Source: Rhodoferax sp. (GTDB lineage Bacteria; Pseudomonadota; Gammaproteobacteria; Burkholderiales; Burkholderiaceae). Taken from it: a stretch of DNA of 6,149 bases. The translations under genes were made by a program, and so were the position numbers. Shown here piece by piece: positions 1 through 6,149 of this stretch (the stretch's first letter is position 1; every line of letters starts with the position of its first letter). The notes under the pieces were generated by a model. That model saw only the letters and a list, made by a program, of their open reading frames with translations, ran no database searches and was not told the DNA's origin. The DNA lies in NCBI GenBank assembly GCA_028292075.1, contig JAQGNA010000206.1, positions 1-6,149 on the forward strand, written 5' to 3'.

Positions 1-893
1 CCTGGGCGCAGAAGCCCATCGTGCTCGGCTTCAGCCAGGTCGGCGCCGAAAGCGAATGGCGCACGGCCAACACCGAATCGATCAAGGCCTCGGCCAAGGA
101 CGCCGGCATCGAGCTGAAGTTCTCCGACGCGCAGCAGAAGCAGGAGAACCAGATCAAGGCGATCCGCTCCTTCATCGCACAGAAGGTCGACGTGATCGCC
201 TTCTCGCCGGTGGTCGAGTCTGGCTGGGAGACGGTGTTGCGCGAGGCCAAGGCGGCGAAGATTCCGGTGGTGCTGACTGACCGCTCGGTCAACGTGAAGG
301 ACGAGAGCCTGTATGTCTCGTTCATGGGCTCCGACTTCGTCGAGGAAGGCCGCAAGGCGGGCCGCTGGCTGGTCGACAAGATGAAGGACCAGAAGGGCGA
401 GGTCAACATCGTCGAACTGCAAGGCACCGTGGGCTCGGCCCCGGCCATCGACCGCAAGAAGGGGTTCGAGGAAATCATCAAGCAGGATCCGAAGTTCAAG
501 ATCCTCCGGTCACAGACCGGTGACTTCACCCGCGCCAAGGGCAAGGAGGTGATGGAAGCCTTCCTAAAGGCCGAGGGCAAGAAGATCAATGTGCTCTACG
601 CGCACAACGACGACATGGCGATCGGCGCGATCCAGGCCATCGAGGAAGCCGGCATGAAGCCAGCCAAGGACATCGTGATCATTTCCATCGACGCGGTGAA
701 GGGCGCCTTCGAGGCCATGATGGCCGGCAAGCTGAATGTATCGGTGGAATGCAGCCCGCTGCTGGGCCCGCAACTCATGGCCGCCGTGAAGGACCTGAAG
801 GCCGGCAAGACACTGCAGAAACGCATCGTCACCCAGGAGGGCATCTTCCCGATGGAGGTGGCGGCCAAGGAGTTCCCGGCGCGCAAGTACTGA
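1..893 (+). CDS. ytfQ: YtfQ-type periplasmic sugar-binding protein of a CUT2 ABC importer, 5'-truncated by the window edge
   Basis: This is the substrate-binding protein of an ABC sugar importer. In E. coli YtfQ binds galactofuranose in the periplasm and delivers it to the YtfT/YjfF permease with the ATPase YtfR. The reading frame is open from the left edge: the first whole codon is at position 3 (Trp) and the stop is TGA 891-893, giving 296 visible residues. E. coli YtfQ is about 318 residues, so only the start codon and most of the signal peptide are missing. The visible protein begins [14 protein letters not shown], which looks like the signal cleavage region followed by the first beta strand. 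YtfQ-like blocks are [12 protein letters not shown] (27-62), [12 protein letters not shown] (126-161), VELQGTVG (411-434), AIDRKKGF (444-467), [18 protein letters not shown] (510-563) and YAHNDDM (597-617). A GTG at 21 lies inside the mature protein and is not the real start. The cognate ATPase gene, ytfR, lies about 4 kb downstream, beyond chvE-gguAB. The exact sugar here is not shown by the sequence; galactofuranose, galactose or arabinose are all possible. Confidence 0.9.
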   Translation, partial: WAQKPIVLGFSQVGAESEWRTANTESIKASAKDAGIELKFSDAQQKQENQIKAIRSFIAQKVDVIAFSPVVESGWETVLREAKAAKIPVVLTDRSVNVKDESLYVSFMGSDFVEEGRKAGRWLVDKMKDQKGEVNIVELQGTVGSAPAIDRKKGFEEIIKQDPKFKILRSQTGDFTRAKGKEVMEAFLKAEGKKINVLYAHNDDMAIGAIQAIEEAGMKPAKDIVIISIDAVKGAFEAMMAGKLNVSVECSPLLGPQLMAAVKDLKAGKTLQKRIVTQEGIFPMEVAAKEFPARKY

Positions 894-945
894 CCGGCAC
901 GGAGCAAGCGAGACAGAGACTTCGAGACCTCAACACAACAACTAC

Positions 946-958
946 CAGAGCCACCGAC
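946..958 (+). promoter_or_regulatory. Weak ribosome binding site and A/C-rich leader of chvE
   Basis: The 65-bp gap between ytfQ and chvE (894-958) has no hairpin followed by T residues, so read-through from ytfQ is likely. CAGAG at 946-950 lies 8 nt before the ATG at 959 and is the best Shine-Dalgarno candidate. The preceding stretch, about 929-950, is rich in A and C, with little chance to fold, which suits efficient initiation. I see no convincing promoter boxes in this gap. Confidence 0.5.
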
Positions 959-2029
959 ATGAAGCGCATTTTCCTCAAAGCAGCCCTTTCCACCGCGATC
1001 CTCGGCCTGGCCGGCTTCGCCCCGCTCACCCACGCGCAGGACAAGGGCCTGGTCGGCATTTCCATGCCGACCAAGTCGTCGGCCCGCTGGATCGCCGACG
1101 GCGACAACATGGTCAAGGTACTGAAGGAGCGCGGCTACAAGACCGACCTGCAATACGCCGACGACGACATCCCGAACCAGCTCGCGCAGATCGAGAACAT
1201 GGTCACCAAGGGCGTGAAGGTGCTGGTGGTCGCGTCGATCGACGGCACCACGCTGTCCAAGGTCCTGCAGAACGCGGCCGACAAGGGCGTGAAGGTCATT
1301 GCCTACGACCGCCTGATCAAGGGCTCGAAGAACGTGGACTACTACGCCACCTTCGACAACTTCCAGGTGGGCGTGCTGCAGGCGAGTTCCATCGTCGACA
1401 AGCTCGGCCTGAAGCAGGGCAAGGGGCCGTTCAACATCGAGCTCTTCGGCGGCTCGCCCGACGACAACAACGCCTTCTTCTTCTATGACGGCGCGATGAG
1501 CGTGCTCAAGCCCTACCTCGACAGCGGAAAGCTGGTGGTGCGCAGCAAGCAGATGGGCATGGACAAGGTCGGCACGCTGCGCTGGGACGGCGCCGTGGCG
1601 CAGTCGCGCATGGACAACCTGCTGTCGGCCTTCTACGGCAAGGACAAGGTCGACGCAGTGCTGTCGCCGTACGACGGCCTGTCGATCGGCATCCTGTCGT
1701 CGCTCAAGGGCGTGGGCTATTGCACCAAGGCGCAGCCCTGCCCCGTGGTAAGCGGGCAGGACGCAGAGGTGCCTTCGGTGAAGTCGATGCTGCGCGGCGA
1801 GCAGTACTCCACCGTCTTCAAGGACACGCGCGAACTGGCCAAGGTGACGGCCAACATGGTGGACGCCGTGGTCTCGGGCAAGACGCCCGAAGTCAACGAC
1901 ACGAAGACCTACAACAACGGCGTGAAGGTGGTGCCCTCCTACCTGCTGAAGCCGGTGAGCGTGGACGCGTCGAACTGGCAGCCCATTCTGATCGGCAGCG
2001 GCTACTACAAGGAATCGCAGGTCAAGTAA
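959..2029 (+). CDS. chvE: ChvE-type multiple-monosaccharide-binding periplasmic protein
   Basis: This is the periplasmic receptor of a CUT2 importer that takes up several monosaccharides. In Agrobacterium ChvE binds aldoses such as glucose, galactose, arabinose and xylose, serves transport and chemotaxis, and presents sugars to VirA. Only the transport role is supported here. The protein has 356 residues, the usual size. The ATG at 959 is chosen because it gives a signal peptide: MKR, a hydrophobic core at about 8-21, and THA before the cleavage site after Ala26. The mature part follows Agrobacterium ChvE closely as I recall it: [10 protein letters not shown] (36-45), [12 protein letters not shown] (64-75), SIDGTT (93-98), [13 protein letters not shown] (130-142), [20 protein letters not shown] (161-180), [10 protein letters not shown] (236-245), [12 protein letters not shown] (265-276), and a C-terminal GYYKESQVK. 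It has only two cysteines, Cys255 and Cys261, spaced CX5C. Its ATPase and permease genes follow after a 150-bp gap. The family call is very secure; the sugar preferred in this organism is not. Confidence 0.95.
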   Translation: MKRIFLKAALSTAILGLAGFAPLTHAQDKGLVGISMPTKSSARWIADGDNMVKVLKERGYKTDLQYADDDIPNQLAQIENMVTKGVKVLVVASIDGTTLSKVLQNAADKGVKVIAYDRLIKGSKNVDYYATFDNFQVGVLQASSIVDKLGLKQGKGPFNIELFGGSPDDNNAFFFYDGAMSVLKPYLDSGKLVVRSKQMGMDKVGTLRWDGAVAQSRMDNLLSAFYGKDKVDAVLSPYDGLSIGILSSLKGVGYCTKAQPCPVVSGQDAEVPSVKSMLRGEQYSTVFKDTRELAKVTANMVDAVVSGKTPEVNDTKTYNNGVKVVPSYLLKPVSVDASNWQPILIGSGYYKESQVK

Positions 2030-2046
2030 GGCCTGCTTGTCTTGCA

Positions 2047-2136
2047 CCTTCCCCTTGCGGGGAAGGCCGGGATGGGGGCGCTGCGCGCATTGCACAAGGC
2101 AAGCCCCCACCCCGACCCTTCCCCGTGAGGGGAGGG
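2047..2136. repeat. GC-rich composite inverted repeat between chvE and gguA
   Basis: Two arms, 2047-2079 and 2103-2136, are imperfect reverse complements of each other (about 28 of 33 positions, with one gap) around a 23-nt centre. Each arm also contains its own hairpin. In the left arm, CCTTCCCC (2047-2054) pairs perfectly with GGGGAAGG (2059-2066) over a TTGC loop. In the right arm, 2117-2124 pairs with 2129-2136 over a GTGA loop with one G-T pair. The inner parts, GGGATGGGGGC (2069-2079) and GCCCCCACCCC (2103-2113), can pair with one mismatch. No T-run follows, so it is not a typical intrinsic terminator, and no flanking target duplication is visible. It resembles the short palindromic intergenic repeats that are scattered in many proteobacterial genomes. 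A role as RNA-stabilising or attenuating structure is inference. Confidence 0.8.
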
Positions 2137-2137
2137 A

Positions 2138-2170
2138 GCCATACCAACCCCACGGCCGCGGGCCATACCA
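2138..2170 (+). repeat. Short direct repeat GCCATACCA in the gguA leader
   Basis: The nine bases GCCATACCA occur at 2138-2146 and again at 2162-2170, 24 bases apart start to start, just after the inverted repeat and before gguA. The second copy ends 9 bases before the gguA start. It could be a small duplication left by slippage or by insertion of the neighbouring element, or an operator-like pair; the sequence alone does not decide. Confidence 0.55.
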
Positions 2171-2179
2171 GACCACCGC

Positions 2180-3724
2180 ATGAACACCATCCTCGAGATG
2201 CGCAACATCCGCAAGACCTTCCCCGGGGTCGTTGCGCTCGACCAGGTCGACCTGCGGGTGCAGGCGGGCCAGATCCATGCGCTGGTGGGCGAGAACGGCG
2301 CCGGCAAGTCGACGCTGATGAAGGTGCTGAGCGGCGTGTACCCGCATGGCAGCTACAGCGGCGAAATTCTCTTTGAAGGCGCTGAACAAAAATTCGGCGG
2401 CATCCACGACAGCGAGAAGCTGGGCGTGATCATCATCCACCAGGAGCTGGCGCTGGTGCCGCTGCTGTCCATCGCCGAGAACATCTTCCTCGGCAACGAG
2501 ACGGCGCGCGGCGGCATCATCGACTGGATGGCCGCGCACCGGCAGACGCAGGCGCTGCTGCAGAAGGTGGGCCTGAAGGAATCGCCGACCACCCTGATCA
2601 CCGACATCGGCGTGGGCAAGCAGCAGCTGGTGGAGATTGCCAAGGCGCTGTCGAAGCAGGTGAAGCTGCTGATCCTCGACGAGCCCACGGCCAGCCTGAA
2701 CGAGCACGACAGCCAGGCGCTGATGGACCTGCTGCTGGGCCTGAAGGCGCAGGGCATCACCTGCATCCTGATCTCGCACAAGCTCAACGAAATCGCACGC
2801 GTGGCCGACGCCATCACCATCCTGCGCGACGGCAGCACGGTCGAAACTTTGGACTGCCGCGCCGAGGCGGTGAGCGAGGACCGCGTGATCCGCGGCATGG
2901 TCGGGCGCGCCATGGCCGACCGCTACCCGCCCCGCACGCCCTTCGATGCGACGGCGCATGCCGGCGCGGCACCGGCCTTCGAGCTGCGCGACTGGACGGC
3001 CTACCACCCGCTGCACACCGACCGCCCCTTCATCAAAGGCGTGAACCTGCAGGTGCGGCGCGGCGAGATCGTCGGCATCGCGGGGCTGATGGGCTCGGGC
3101 CGCACCGAGCTGGCGATGAGCGTGTTCGGCCGCTCCTGGGGCCGGCGCATCGGCGGCCAGGCGCTTCTGCACGGCCGGCCGATCGATGTCGACACGGTGG
3201 AGAAAGCCATCGGCCATGGCCTGGCCTATGTGACCGAGGACCGCAAGGGCAACGGCCTGGTGCTCGAGGAAGACATCCAGTTCAACATCTCGCTGGCCAA
3301 CCTGGACGGCGTGTCGAACGCGCAAGTCATCGACCCCGGACAGGAATTTCAGGTGGCCAACCGCTACCGCCAGCAACTGCGCGTGCGCTGCTCCGGCGTG
3401 GGGCAGAAGACGTTGAACCTGTCGGGTGGCAACCAGCAGAAGGTCATGCTCAGCAAGTGGCTGTTAACCGACCCGGAGGTGCTGATCCTCGACGAGCCCA
3501 CGCGCGGCATCGACGTGGGCGCGAAGTACGAGATCTACACCATCATCGCGCAGCTCGCCGCCGAAGGTAAATGCGTGATCGTCATCTCTTCCGAAATGCC
3601 CGAGCTGCTGGGCATGACCGACCGCATCTATGTCATGAACGAAGGCCGCTTCGTGGCCGAGATGCCAACCGCCGAAGCCTCCCAAGAAAAAATCATGCGC
3701 GCCATCATGCTGGCCGCGAAGTGA
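2180..3724 (+). CDS. gguA: GguA/MmsA, double-domain ATPase of the multiple-monosaccharide ABC importer
   Basis: This cytoplasmic ATPase powers sugar import through GguB, with ChvE as receptor. It has 514 residues and two fused nucleotide-binding domains, as in XylG, RbsA and MglA. Domain 1 (about 1-245) has Walker [10 protein letters not shown] (37-45), Q-loop Gln88, Walker B LLILDEPT (163-170), H-loop His200, and a degenerate signature DIGVGKQQ (142-149). Domain 2 (about 265-514) has a degenerate Walker [10 protein letters not shown] (302-310, Arg replacing Lys), a canonical signature LSGGNQQ (414-420), Walker B VLILDEPT (434-441), and SSE instead of an H-loop histidine (470-472). This means one composite site, made of domain 1 Walker motifs and the domain 2 signature, looks fully competent, as is usual for this family. 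The ATG at 2180 fits the conserved N-terminus ([14 protein letters not shown]), but no good Shine-Dalgarno precedes it. The name gguA (equivalent to mmsA) rests on the adjacent chvE and gguB; a plain XylG reading is less likely. Confidence 0.94.
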   Translation: MNTILEMRNIRKTFPGVVALDQVDLRVQAGQIHALVGENGAGKSTLMKVLSGVYPHGSYSGEILFEGAEQKFGGIHDSEKLGVIIIHQELALVPLLSIAENIFLGNETARGGIIDWMAAHRQTQALLQKVGLKESPTTLITDIGVGKQQLVEIAKALSKQVKLLILDEPTASLNEHDSQALMDLLLGLKAQGITCILISHKLNEIARVADAITILRDGSTVETLDCRAEAVSEDRVIRGMVGRAMADRYPPRTPFDATAHAGAAPAFELRDWTAYHPLHTDRPFIKGVNLQVRRGEIVGIAGLMGSGRTELAMSVFGRSWGRRIGGQALLHGRPIDVDTVEKAIGHGLAYVTEDRKGNGLVLEEDIQFNISLANLDGVSNAQVIDPGQEFQVANRYRQQLRVRCSGVGQKTLNLSGGNQQKVMLSKWLLTDPEVLILDEPTRGIDVGAKYEIYTIIAQLAAEGKCVIVISSEMPELLGMTDRIYVMNEGRFVAEMPTAEASQEKIMRAIMLAAK

Positions 3725-3729
3725 ACGCC
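3718..3729 (+). promoter_or_regulatory. Ribosome binding site of gguB, deciding its start
   Basis: GAAG at 3718-3721, within the last codons of gguA, lies 8 nt before the ATG at 3730. An alternative GTG at 3721 overlaps the gguA stop by four bases (GTGA) but has no purine-rich motif at a suitable distance. The ATG is therefore preferred; the alternative would add only three residues. Either way gguA and gguB are translationally coupled. Confidence 0.55.
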
Positions 3730-4980
3730 ATGGACACCCCAGAAAACACAGCTTCCGCCGCCACCACGGCCATCGCCCAACCGAACGTCGCCCCACCGGC
3801 GCATGCCGCCGGCGTGCCGCCGAAGTTCTCGCTCGACTTTCTGAAGCGCAACTTCCGCGACTACGGCATGCTGCTGTCGCTGGTGGTGATCATGGGCTTC
3901 TTCCAGTTCATGACCGACGGCACGCTGATGCAGCCGCTGAACGTGACCAACCTGGTGCTGCAGAACAGCTACATCGTCATCATGGCGCTGGGCATGCTGC
4001 TGGTGATCGTGGCCGGCCACATCGACCTGTCGGTCGGCTCGGTTTGCGGCTTCATCGGCGCACTGGCGGCGGTGCTGATGGTGCAGTACAACTGGCATTT
4101 CGTGCCGGCGGCACTGGCCTGCCTGGTCTGCGGCGGCCTCATCGGCGCGGCGCAGGGCTGGTTCGTCGCCTACTTCCGCATCCCGTCGTTCATCGTCACA
4201 CTGGCCGGCATGCTGGTCTTCAAGGGACTGGCGCTGGCGCTGCTGCAGGGGCAGTCGGTCGGGCCCTTCCCCGAGTCGTTCCAGATGCTGAGCTCGGGCT
4301 TCATTCCCGACCTGTTCAACGCCGAATCTTTGCGCCTCACCTCGCTGGTGCTCGGCGTGGGCGTGGCGGCCGCGCTGGCGGTGGCCGGGCTGCGCACCCG
4401 CGGGCAGCAGTTGAGCCACGGCATGGAGACCGAACCCGCGGCCTTTTTCTTCGCCAAGACCGCTGTCTTCGCCGCCATGCTGGTGTACTTCAGCTACCTG
4501 ATGGCCTCGTACAAGGGCCTGCCCAACGTGCTGGTGGTGATGGCGCTGCTGATCATGTTCTTCGACTTCGTCACCAACCGCACCACCATCGGCCGGCGCA
4601 TCTACGCGCTGGGCGGCAACGAGAAGGCGGCCAAGCTGTCAGGCATCAAGACGGCCCGGCTGTCGTTCTATACCTTCGTCAACATGGGCGTGCTGGCGGC
4701 GCTGGCCGGCCTGGTGTTCGCCGCACGGCTCAACACCGCCACGCCCAAGGCCGGGCTGGGCTTCGAGCTCGACGTGATCGCGGCCTGCTTCATCGGCGGC
4801 GCCTCCGCGTCGGGCGGCGTCGGCAAGGTCATGGGCGCGGTCATCGGCGCCTTCATCATGGGCGTGATGAACAACGGCATGTCGATCCTGGGTGTGGGCA
4901 TCGACTACCAGCAGGTCATCAAGGGCATCGTGCTGCTGGCCGCGGTGCTGGTCGACGTGCACAACAAGAACAAGGCCTGA
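3730..4980 (+). CDS. gguB: GguB/MmsB, inner-membrane permease of the multiple-monosaccharide ABC importer
   Basis: This is the membrane-spanning subunit, expected to work as a homodimer that passes sugar from ChvE across the inner membrane, driven by GguA. It has 416 residues, in the XylH/GguB size range. After an Ala/Pro-rich, probably cytoplasmic N-terminus (1-30) and a basic stretch (KRNFRDYGM, 39-47) come about ten to twelve hydrophobic segments, near 46-62, 80-97, 104-119, 124-147, 152-172, 203-220, 238-258, 265-281, 314-332, 347-360, 364-380 and 395-410. Family landmarks are GHIDLSVGSV (96-105), RIPSFIVTLAG (150-160), and the cytoplasmic loop GRRIYALGGNEKAAKLSGI (288-306), the EAA-like contact for the ATPase. 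The stretch between the fifth and seventh segments (about 174-237) is long and partly hydrophilic, as in XylH-like permeases as opposed to RbsC. It starts 5 bp after gguA and ends 10 bp before ytfR. The BPD_transp_2 family call is secure; the gguB name follows from the gene context. Confidence 0.93.
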   Translation: MDTPENTASAATTAIAQPNVAPPAHAAGVPPKFSLDFLKRNFRDYGMLLSLVVIMGFFQFMTDGTLMQPLNVTNLVLQNSYIVIMALGMLLVIVAGHIDLSVGSVCGFIGALAAVLMVQYNWHFVPAALACLVCGGLIGAAQGWFVAYFRIPSFIVTLAGMLVFKGLALALLQGQSVGPFPESFQMLSSGFIPDLFNAESLRLTSLVLGVGVAAALAVAGLRTRGQQLSHGMETEPAAFFFAKTAVFAAMLVYFSYLMASYKGLPNVLVVMALLIMFFDFVTNRTTIGRRIYALGGNEKAAKLSGIKTARLSFYTFVNMGVLAALAGLVFAARLNTATPKAGLGFELDVIAACFIGGASASGGVGKVMGAVIGAFIMGVMNNGMSILGVGIDYQQVIKGIVLLAAVLVDVHNKNKA

Positions 4981-4990
4981 GGCGGCCAGG
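4979..4990 (+). promoter_or_regulatory. Ribosome binding site of ytfR overlapping the gguB stop
   Basis: GAGG at 4979-4982 overlaps the TGA of gguB (4978-4980) and lies 8 nt before the ATG at 4991. A GTG directly follows the ATG as a second codon, but its spacing gives no advantage. The overlap of stop codon and Shine-Dalgarno makes coupling of ytfR translation to gguB likely. Confidence 0.6.
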
Positions 4991-6149
4991 ATGGTGACAG
5001 CGACGGTCCCCGCTCAGTCCCACCCGCCCGCGGAAGCCGCGCCGGTGCTGGCGCTCACGGGCATCCACAAGCAGTTCGCCGGCATCCCGGCGCTGCAGGA
5101 CGTGCAGCTGCGGCTCTACCCGGGCGAGATCCATGCGCTGATGGGACAGAACGGCGCGGGCAAGTCGACGCTGATCAAGGTGCTGACCGGCGCCATCGAG
5201 GCGAGCGGCGGGCAGATGCGGCTCGACGGCAAACCGGTATGGCCCGCCACGCCGCTGGCGGCGCAGAAGCTGGGCATCAGCACCGTGTACCAGGAGGTCA
5301 ACCTCTGCCCCAACCTTTCGGTGGCCGAGAACATCTTTGCAGGGCGCTACCCGCGGCTGGGCGTGCTGCAGGGCCGACGCATCGACTGGGCCACGGTGCA
5401 CCGCCGCGCCGCCGAACTGCTTGCGCGCATCGGCCTGGAGATCGATGTGACGCGCCTTCTGGCCAGCTACCCGGTGGCCGTGCAGCAGATGGTGGCCATC
5501 GCCCGTGCGCTCAGCATCGAGGCCAAGGTGCTGATTCTGGACGAGCCAACTTCGAGCCTGGACGATGACGAGGTCCAGCGGCTGTTCGAGGTGCTGCGCC
5601 GGCTGCGTAGCGAAGGCCTGGCCATCGTCTTCGTGACCCACTTCCTGAACCAGGTCTATGCCGTGTCCGACCGCATCACCGTGCTGCGGAACGGCGGCTG
5701 GGTCGGCGAATGGAAGGCAGCCGACCTGCCGCCCCAGGCGCTCATCACCGCCATGCTCGGCCGCGAGCTGGCGGCGCAGTCGGGTGCCGCGCCCACGCCG
5801 CCCACTTTCGAGGTGGACGTGCCGCCGCTGCTCACGACCGAAGCCCTGGGCCAGGCGGGCCAGCTGCTGCCGATCGACCTGCAGATCCGCGCGGGCGAGG
5901 TGGTGGGGCTGGCCGGCCTGCTGGGCGCGGGCCGCACCGAGCTGGCGCGGCTGTTGTTCGGCCTGGAACTGCCCGACCGCGGCCTGCTGAAGATCGACGG
6001 CCGGACGGTGTCGTTCGCCAACCCGGCCGACGCCATCCGCCATGGTCTGGCGCTGTGCCCCGAGGAGCGCAAGACCGACGGCATCGTGGCCGAGCTGTCG
6101 GTGCGCGAGAACATCGCGCTGGCGCTGCAGGCCCGCATGGGCATGGGGC
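4991..6149 (+). CDS. ytfR: YtfR-type double-domain ATPase of a second CUT2 sugar importer, 3'-truncated by the window edge
   Basis: This is the ATPase partner of the YtfQ-type receptor encoded at the left edge; in E. coli YtfR drives galactofuranose uptake with YtfT and YjfF. The frame is open from ATG 4991 to the right edge, giving 386 whole codons of an expected 500 or so. Domain 1 has Walker A GQNGAGKST (52-60), Q-loop Gln101 in TVYQEVNLCPN, a degenerate signature region (YPVAVQQMVAIARAL, 160-174), Walker B VLILDEPT (180-187), and H-loop His217 in VTHFLNQVYAVSDRITVLRN. Domain 2 begins near 278 with a degenerate Walker A, GLLGAGRTE (309-317), then LCPEERKTDGI (355-365) and SVRENIALALQA (370-381). 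These blocks match E. coli YtfR better than XylG, RbsA or GguA. The domain 2 signature and Walker B lie past the edge. The N-terminus is about 10 residues longer than in E. coli YtfR. The permease genes ytfT and yjfF are expected downstream, which is inference. Confidence 0.92.
   Translation, partial: MVTATVPAQSHPPAEAAPVLALTGIHKQFAGIPALQDVQLRLYPGEIHALMGQNGAGKSTLIKVLTGAIEASGGQMRLDGKPVWPATPLAAQKLGISTVYQEVNLCPNLSVAENIFAGRYPRLGVLQGRRIDWATVHRRAAELLARIGLEIDVTRLLASYPVAVQQMVAIARALSIEAKVLILDEPTSSLDDDEVQRLFEVLRRLRSEGLAIVFVTHFLNQVYAVSDRITVLRNGGWVGEWKAADLPPQALITAMLGRELAAQSGAAPTPPTFEVDVPPLLTTEALGQAGQLLPIDLQIRAGEVVGLAGLLGAGRTELARLLFGLELPDRGLLKIDGRTVSFANPADAIRHGLALCPEERKTDGIVAELSVRENIALALQARMGMG

Noticed and set aside
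302..310. The degenerate Walker A sequence coded in the second domain of GguA (residues 302-310) as a sign of a broken gene
   Set aside because: Replacement of the Walker A lysine in the second domain, with a weak signature in the first, is normal for double-domain CUT2 ATPases, and YtfR here shows the same pattern. The numbers in this entry are protein residues; the codons lie at about 3083-3109.
749..958. A longer chvE product starting at the upstream ATG at 749
   Set aside because: It would overlap ytfQ by about 145 bases and put an Arg/Gly-rich stretch before the clear signal peptide. The ATG at 959 begins exactly at a normal secretion signal.
2047..2066. The perfect 8-bp hairpin after chvE as a rho-independent terminator
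   Set aside because: The stem is strong, but it is followed by a C/G-rich stretch with no T-run, and the genes downstream belong to the same importer, so full termination is unlikely.
596..3376. A 926-codon open frame on the reverse strand across ytfQ, chvE and gguA
   Set aside because: It mirrors the codon bias of the high-GC + strand genes, which removes stops from an opposite frame. The translation is rich in His, Arg, Gln and Val with low complexity, has no recognisable domain, and crosses the non-coding repeat and three well-identified genes.
4044..4997. A 317-codon + strand frame inside gguB
   Set aside because: It is a shifted reading of the permease gene, extremely rich in Arg, Gly and Ala, without membrane segments or motifs.
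4919..6043. A 374-codon reverse-strand open frame opposite gguB and ytfR, plus other reverse frames at 3628-4419 and 5656-6144
   Set aside because: All are antisense to secure ABC transporter genes and have the same His/Arg/Gln/Ala-rich composition expected of a shadow frame.

Overview
The window is a dense, one-direction run of sugar-uptake genes from a high-GC bacterium. Third codon positions are mostly G or C, start sites are compact, and the ChvE/Ggu and Ytf proteins are of proteobacterial type. I infer a betaproteobacterium of the Burkholderiales (Comamonadaceae-like, for example Variovorax, Acidovorax or relatives). That is a judgement from sequence style and gene content, since there is no rRNA or other marker here.

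Layout, all on the + strand: (1) positions 1-893 hold the 3' part of a YtfQ-type periplasmic sugar-binding protein, with its start and most of its signal peptide off the left edge. (2) Positions 959-2029 hold a complete ChvE-type multiple-monosaccharide-binding protein. (3) Positions 2030-2179 are a 150-bp non-coding gap filled largely by a GC-rich composite inverted repeat. (4) Positions 2180-3724 encode the double-domain ATPase GguA (also called MmsA), and 3730-4980 its permease GguB (MmsB). (5) From 4991 to the right edge runs the first three quarters of a second double-domain ATPase, of YtfR type.

Together these are the parts of two ABC importers of the carbohydrate-uptake-2 (CUT2) class. 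ChvE, GguA and GguB form one complete importer for monosaccharides such as galactose, arabinose, glucose or xylose. YtfQ and YtfR belong to a second one, known in E. coli as the galactofuranose importer, whose permeases (YtfT and YjfF) are expected just past the right edge. The chvE-gguAB set lies inside the ytf set, between the binding-protein gene and the ATPase gene. The gaps gguA-gguB (5 bp) and gguB-ytfR (10 bp) suggest one co-transcribed and translationally coupled unit. No terminator with a T-run is visible anywhere.

I see no RNA gene, CRISPR array, insertion sequence or new type of system. The points most worth a second look are the interleaved order of the two importers, the structured repeat between chvE and gguA, and a cysteine pair in ChvE.
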